DNA from: Gemmatimonadota bacterium
GTDB lineage: Bacteria > Gemmatimonadota > Gemmatimonadetes > Gemmatimonadales > GWC2-71-9
DNA length: 11,004 bases
Assembly: GCA_003220905.1 (NCBI GenBank)
Contig: QHTS01000046.1
Coordinates: 1 to 11,004, forward strand
Direction: 5' to 3'
Both the position numbers and the translations under genes were made by a program. A model generated the notes under the pieces. The model made no database searches. It was not told the DNA's origin and saw nothing but the letters and a program-made list of their open reading frames with translations. The stretch's first letter is position 1, and the number at the start of each line of letters is the position of its first letter. Shown one piece after another: positions 7,582 through 11,004 of the stretch.

Positions 7582-9530
7582 CGTCCCCAACCAAGGCGCC
7601 CGCCCACGAGGAACGTACGACCGCGGGCGGGGAAGTTCTTCACATCCTCGTACTTGTGATCGAGCAGGTTCTCGACCCGGCCGGAGACGGCGAAACCGGG
7701 CGTGCCACGCCGGGGCCGTAACACGTCGAGCTGCGCGGCGACATCGACGCGGGTGAATGGGGGGAGCGTCACTCGGGGAAACGGGAACGCGGAGAAATCC
7801 TGGTCCTGTCGGTCGCCGACGTACGTGAGCGCGAGCGACACGGCGCCGCGCCCGGTCAACCGATACCCCCAGTCGAGGCGCGCCGAGTGCCTCGGCCGGC
7901 GGGTCAGCGGCTGCCCGGCCGCGAGCGACGTGCCAGACGACGGATCGTAGCCGGGGTTGTTGATCTGGGTGTGAAGGTACGTGTAGCTCGCGGCCACCGA
8001 CCCCGGTCCCGCCGGAGCGAACCGTATGCCCACCTCGACGCCGTTCGCGTCGGCGGCCGCCACGTTGTAGTAGTTCGGAGCGCCCGGCGCCACGTTCGGG
8101 TTGTAGTCGATCATATCTGCAAAGCGCTGGTCGAAGACCGTAGCCCAGAGGCTCGCCCGGTCCCGAGCCAGCGACTGCTCGAACCCCAACTCCCAGCTGC
8201 GGGAGTGCTCGGGCTGTAGGTCGGGGTTGCCGACCGTGTACCCGGTCGAATAGTTCTCCAAGAAACTCGGCTCCCGGAAGCCCGTGCCGGCCGTCGCCCG
8301 GAGACGCGTCCCGCCCGCGAGGCGGTACACCGCGCCCAGGCGGTAGGTGACGAACGTGCCGAAGCGTTCATTGTCCTCCAGTCGCACCCCCGTAGTCAGG
8401 CCGATTCGGCCGCCGAGGTCGGTCACCGCCTGCGCATAGAAGGCGGCGTTCCAGCGGGCGGAGTCGATCGGCAGCGTGGTGCAGTCGCCGAAAGACGTCT
8501 GACAGACGTTGAAGCTGCGCTCACGTTCCTGCTCGACCGCGGTACCCAGCGTCACGACCGCGCCCGACGACAAGTACAGATTCACCCGCAGGTCGGCGCT
8601 GGAACGCCGCAGGTCATCAAGATTCTGAAATCGGGAACTATCCGCGGCACTGTCGGGCCGGTCGTCGAACCCGCCGTCGGTTTCGTTGGTGGCGAGGAGC
8701 AAGCGTGCTTCGAACCGCCTGGTGAAGTAATGCCCGACGTCCAGCCCGAGGGTCGGTCCGCTCCCGTAGCTGAACTGGTTGTGGTCGAAAGGCCTTCCCG
8801 CGCCGTTCGTGGGAAAATGAAATACGTCGTCGCCGTACCGTAGCGTGAGCGTCGCGTCGGTACGGTCGTCCGGCGCGACTCGCGCCAGGCCCGAGAGCAG
8901 GATGTTGCGATACCGATTGTTGAACGCATACATCCCGTCGCTCGTGAAGCGCGATATCGAGATCGAGTAACCGGCCGCTTGGGTCCCGCCGGAGGCCTCG
9001 GCGTCCCACACCAGCGTGCCGTACGTACCGCCCCGGACGCTCGCTTCGGCGCGGTCTCTCCCCGTTCCGCGCCGTGTAACGATCTGGACGACTCCCGTGA
9101 CGGCGTCGGAGCCGTACAACACGCTGGCCGGACCGCGCACCACTTCGATCCGCTCGACGTTGTCCGTCGTCAGATTCGCGAAGTCGAACGAACCGCCGGG
9201 CTGGTTCACCGGGACGCCATCCACCAACACCTTGACGTAGTTGCTCTGCCCGCCCCGAAGGAACAACGAGGTTTGGCCGCCAAACGAGCCCGTCTGCACG
9301 ACCGTGGCCCCGGGGACATCCCGCAGCGCCTCGAACACGGTGTGGATCCCCTGCGCGCGAAGCTCCACGCCGCGTAGCACAGTGACGGCGGCGGGCACGG
9401 CGGCGGCCGACCTGGGGAAGCGCGTGGCCGTCACGATCACCGGGTTGAGCTCCACCGTGTCGGTCGGTGCCTGGCCCGCGAGCGTGACGGAAAACGCGAG
9501 GAGCGGGAGGGCACGCAGGGTGTGTCTCAT
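7578..9530 (-). CDS. TonB-dependent outer-membrane receptor, BtuB-like
   Basis: This receptor draws a scarce ligand through the outer membrane using TonB energy. The 650 residues show a signal peptide (about 1-19, LAG-Q), a TonB box region ELNPVIVTATR at 27-37, a plug domain (about 40-155) with FLRGGQSNYVKVLVDGVPVN at 90-109 and VERIEVVRGPASVLYGSDAVTGVV at 125-148, and a 22-stranded-type barrel with FREPSFLENY at 418-427, NPDLQPEHSRSWELG at 435-449 and a C-terminal NLLDHKYED...RTFLVGGRLGW. The plug wording and length are closest to BtuB-type receptors, but siderophore or heme uptake cannot be excluded. Cys343 and Cys350 may form a disulfide in a surface loop. The open frame extends to 9602, but ATG 9530 gives the signal peptide, has AAAGGA 6 nt upstream and overlaps the ATPase stop as ATGA. 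The protein ends W-G-R rather than in an aromatic residue. Confidence 0.94.
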   Translation of the reverse strand: MRHTLRALPLLAFSVTLAGQAPTDTVELNPVIVTATRFPRSAAAVPAAVTVLRGVELRAQGIHTVFEALRDVPGATVVQTGSFGGQTSLFLRGGQSNYVKVLVDGVPVNQPGGSFDFANLTTDNVERIEVVRGPASVLYGSDAVTGVVQIVTRRGTGRDRAEASVRGGTYGTLVWDAEASGGTQAAGYSISISRFTSDGMYAFNNRYRNILLSGLARVAPDDRTDATLTLRYGDDVFHFPTNGAGRPFDHNQFSYGSGPTLGLDVGHYFTRRFEARLLLATNETDGGFDDRPDSAADSSRFQNLDDLRRSSADLRVNLYLSSGAVVTLGTAVEQERERSFNVCQTSFGDCTTLPIDSARWNAAFYAQAVTDLGGRIGLTTGVRLEDNERFGTFVTYRLGAVYRLAGGTRLRATAGTGFREPSFLENYSTGYTVGNPDLQPEHSRSWELGFEQSLARDRASLWATVFDQRFADMIDYNPNVAPGAPNYYNVAAADANGVEVGIRFAPAGPGSVAASYTYLHTQINNPGYDPSSGTSLAAGQPLTRRPRHSARLDWGYRLTGRGAVSLALTYVGDRQDQDFSAFPFPRVTLPPFTRVDVAAQLDVLRPRRGTPGFAVSGRVENLLDHKYEDVKNFPARGRTFLVGGRLGWGR

Positions 9531-10330
9531 AGAGCGTCCTTTCGCTGGCGTAGGGGGATCATCTGCGGGCGACCCTCGAACGGCTCGATGGTGACCGGCC
9601 AAGAAAACACACGCTCGACCGTCTCCCGCGTCAGCACATCCGCGGGCGCGCCGCGGGCGACGGCCCGGCCCTCGGCGAGGATCAAGGCCTGGTCGGCAAA
9701 ACGCGCCGCCAGGTTGACATGGTGGGTGATCATGAGCGCGGCGAGCCCGGGCCCGTCCACGAGGGCGCGCACCAGCTCGAACAGCTCCATCTCGTGCCGC
9801 AGGTCGAGCGACGCCGTGGGCTCATCGAGGACGAGGAGCTGGGGCTCCTGAGCGAGGGCGCGGGCGAGCCGGACCCGCTGGTACTCACCCCCGGAGAGCG
9901 TCCAGAGCCAGCGGTCAGCCAGGTCCACCGCGTCGCAGGCCACCAGCGCCCGCTCGACGGCTGCTCGGTCCGCCGCGCGCACGCCGCCGAACAGCGAGAG
10001 GTGTGGGTATCGGCCCAGGAGGACCGTCTCGTGCACCCGCTGCGGGAACAGGTTCTCCTCGCGCTGCGGCACGACGCCCACCACGCGCGCCAGGTCCCGG
10101 CGGGACCAGTCGCTCGCCGGGCGACCGAGGATCTCGGCACGACCCTGGACGGGTCGGACGAGGCCGAGCGCCGCCCGCAGCAGTGTCGTCTTGCCGCTGC
10201 CATTGGGCCCGAGCAGGGCGTGAAATTCGCCGGCCCGAACCTGCAGCGAGACGGCTTGGAGAGCGTCGCGCGGGGCGCTCGCATACCGGCACGTGAGGTC
10301 GCTGACGGTGACGATCAGCTCACGGTCCAT
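9527..10330 (-). CDS. ABC transporter ATPase, BtuD/FecE type
   Basis: The cytoplasmic ATPase subunit (267 residues) of an importer for B12, siderophore or heme. All functional motifs are present: Walker A GPNGSGKT at 41-48, Q-loop Q89, signature LSGGEYQR at 145-152, Walker B LLVLDEP at 165-171, D-loop SLD at 174-176 and switch histidine H203. The sequence VVGVVPQREENLFPQRVHETVLLGRYPH matches the FecE/BtuD branch. The C-terminus runs about 20 residues past the usual end and overlaps the receptor start by 4 nt. The ATG at 10330 lies within the end of the permease gene (16-nt overlap), so translation is probably coupled; there is no strong Shine-Dalgarno sequence of its own. The substrate cannot be read from this subunit. 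Confidence 0.95.
   Translation of the reverse strand: MDRELIVTVSDLTCRYASAPRDALQAVSLQVRAGEFHALLGPNGSGKTTLLRAALGLVRPVQGRAEILGRPASDWSRRDLARVVGVVPQREENLFPQRVHETVLLGRYPHLSLFGGVRAADRAAVERALVACDAVDLADRWLWTLSGGEYQRVRLARALAQEPQLLVLDEPTASLDLRHEMELFELVRALVDGPGLAALMITHHVNLAARFADQALILAEGRAVARGAPADVLTRETVERVFSWPVTIEPFEGRPQMIPLRQRKDAL
9537..9542 (-). promoter_or_regulatory. Ribosome binding site of the receptor gene
   Basis: AAAGGA lies 6 nt before the ATG at 9530, inside the ATPase gene. It decides in favour of this start, which also gives a proper signal peptide, over the upstream frame opening at 9602. Confidence 0.65.
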
Positions 10331-11004
10331 CGGCGGAGCAGGAAGGCGAACAGTGGCACGCCCACGAGCGCGGTCACGATGCCCACCGGCAGCTCGCGGG
10401 GCGCCACGACGGTGCGCGCCAGCGTGTCGGCCGCGGCCAAGAGGACTCCGCCGGTGAGGAACGCGGTCGGGAACAGCGTGTGGTGGAGCCGGCCCCAGAG
10501 GAGGCGACAGACGTGCGGTACGATCAGCCCGACAAAGCCGATCACACCCGCGACGGCGACGGCGGCGGCGGTCAAGAGCGACGCGGACAGGTAGACGAGG
10601 CGCTTAAGACGCCGCACGTCCGCGCCGAGGTACTGCGCGGGCTCCTCGCCGAGGGCAAGCAGGTCGAGCGGCCGCGCGGCCGCAACGAGGACGACGAGCG
10701 GCAGCGGCGCGTAGACCAACATGACGAGCACCGTGGTCCACGACGCGCCCGAGAATCCGCCCCAGAGCCACAGGAACACGTTGCGCAGCTCCGCCGCTTC
10801 GGCGAGGGAGACGAGAGCGGTCGTAATCGCCGCGGCGAAGGCGCCTACGGCCACACCCCCCAGGAGCAGGATCCGCGGGTCCAGCTCGGCCCCACCCATG
10901 AGCCCGAGTCGATACACGAGCGCCATCGCACCCACCGCCCCGACGAACGCCGCGAGCGGCAGGGCCCAGGGACCCGGGAGATGGAAGGCGATGGCGACAA
11001 CGGC
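10315..11004 (-). CDS. FecCD/BtuC-type permease, C-terminal part
   Basis: The last 229 residues of an inner-membrane permease of the BtuCD-F/FecCD class, which forms the channel served by the adjacent ATPase. The frame is open to the window edge, so roughly the first 100 residues (about three membrane spans) are missing; an in-frame GTG at 10935 is not the true start. Counting from the first visible residue, family marks are ARPLDLLALGEEPAQYLG at 110-127, the ATPase-coupling region with AGVIGFVGLIVPHVCRLLWG at 152-171, and the end block DTLARTVV..ELPVGIVTALVGVPLFAFLL at 193-223. Several hydrophobic spans are clear. The matching periplasmic binding protein (BtuF-like) and any riboswitch would lie outside the window. 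Confidence 0.95.
   Translation of the reverse strand, partial: AVVAIAFHLPGPWALPLAAFVGAVGAMALVYRLGLMGGAELDPRILLLGGVAVGAFAAAITTALVSLAEAAELRNVFLWLWGGFSGASWTTVLVMLVYAPLPLVVLVAAARPLDLLALGEEPAQYLGADVRRLKRLVYLSASLLTAAAVAVAGVIGFVGLIVPHVCRLLWGRLHHTLFPTAFLTGGVLLAAADTLARTVVAPRELPVGIVTALVGVPLFAFLLRRWTVS

Noticed and set aside
9531..9602. Longer start for the TonB receptor
   Set aside because: It would place 24 non-hydrophobic residues before an obvious signal peptide and lacks the ribosome site found before 9530.
10315..11004. Cobalamin riboswitch
   Set aside because: The operon start is outside the window and there is no intergenic space inside it large enough to hold one.

Overview
The window is about 11 kb of high-GC bacterial DNA in which every gene I can support lies on the minus strand, so it reads right to left. 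GC-rich codon use, a stand-alone FlgD/sorting-type Ig domain, a TonB-dependent receptor (so a Gram-negative envelope) and SelB would fit a soil or sediment Gemmatimonadota-like bacterium. That placement is inference; no rRNA or other taxonomic marker is present.

Layout in transcription order. (1) 11004 to 5806 is an outer-membrane to cytoplasm uptake module: the C-terminal part of a BtuC/FecD-type permease (cut by the window edge), its BtuD/FecE-type ATPase, a BtuB-like TonB-dependent receptor, a 32-codon ORF that fills the next gap, a PP-loop ATP pyrophosphatase of the Dph6/COG2102 family, and a lipoprotein beta-propeller gene broken by one in-frame TAA. (2) Almost without a gap follow recO (recombinational repair) and selB (selenocysteine elongation factor), which overlap by 58 nt. 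From 11004 to 3102 adjacent genes overlap or lie 2 nt apart, so one transcript with translational coupling is likely. (3) After 89 nt comes a small secreted protein that is essentially one FlgD-like Ig domain, followed by a hairpin plus T-run terminator. (4) After a 129-nt intergenic region comes clpB, which runs off the left edge and lacks only its last residues.

The most interesting reading is that the uptake module is a vitamin B12 (corrinoid) system with a surface beta-propeller lipoprotein resembling Bacteroides BtuG in design, plus a PP-loop enzyme of unknown bacterial function. The propeller gene has a premature TAA. The stop is not UGA, so the nearby selB does not explain it. The substrate is inferred: no riboswitch or binding-protein gene lies inside the window.

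The only non-coding stretches are 2455-2583 and 3013-3101. I see no tRNA, rRNA, CRISPR array, insertion sequence or attachment site. Long open frames on the plus strand (for example 331-2394) are antisense shadows of clpB and selB.
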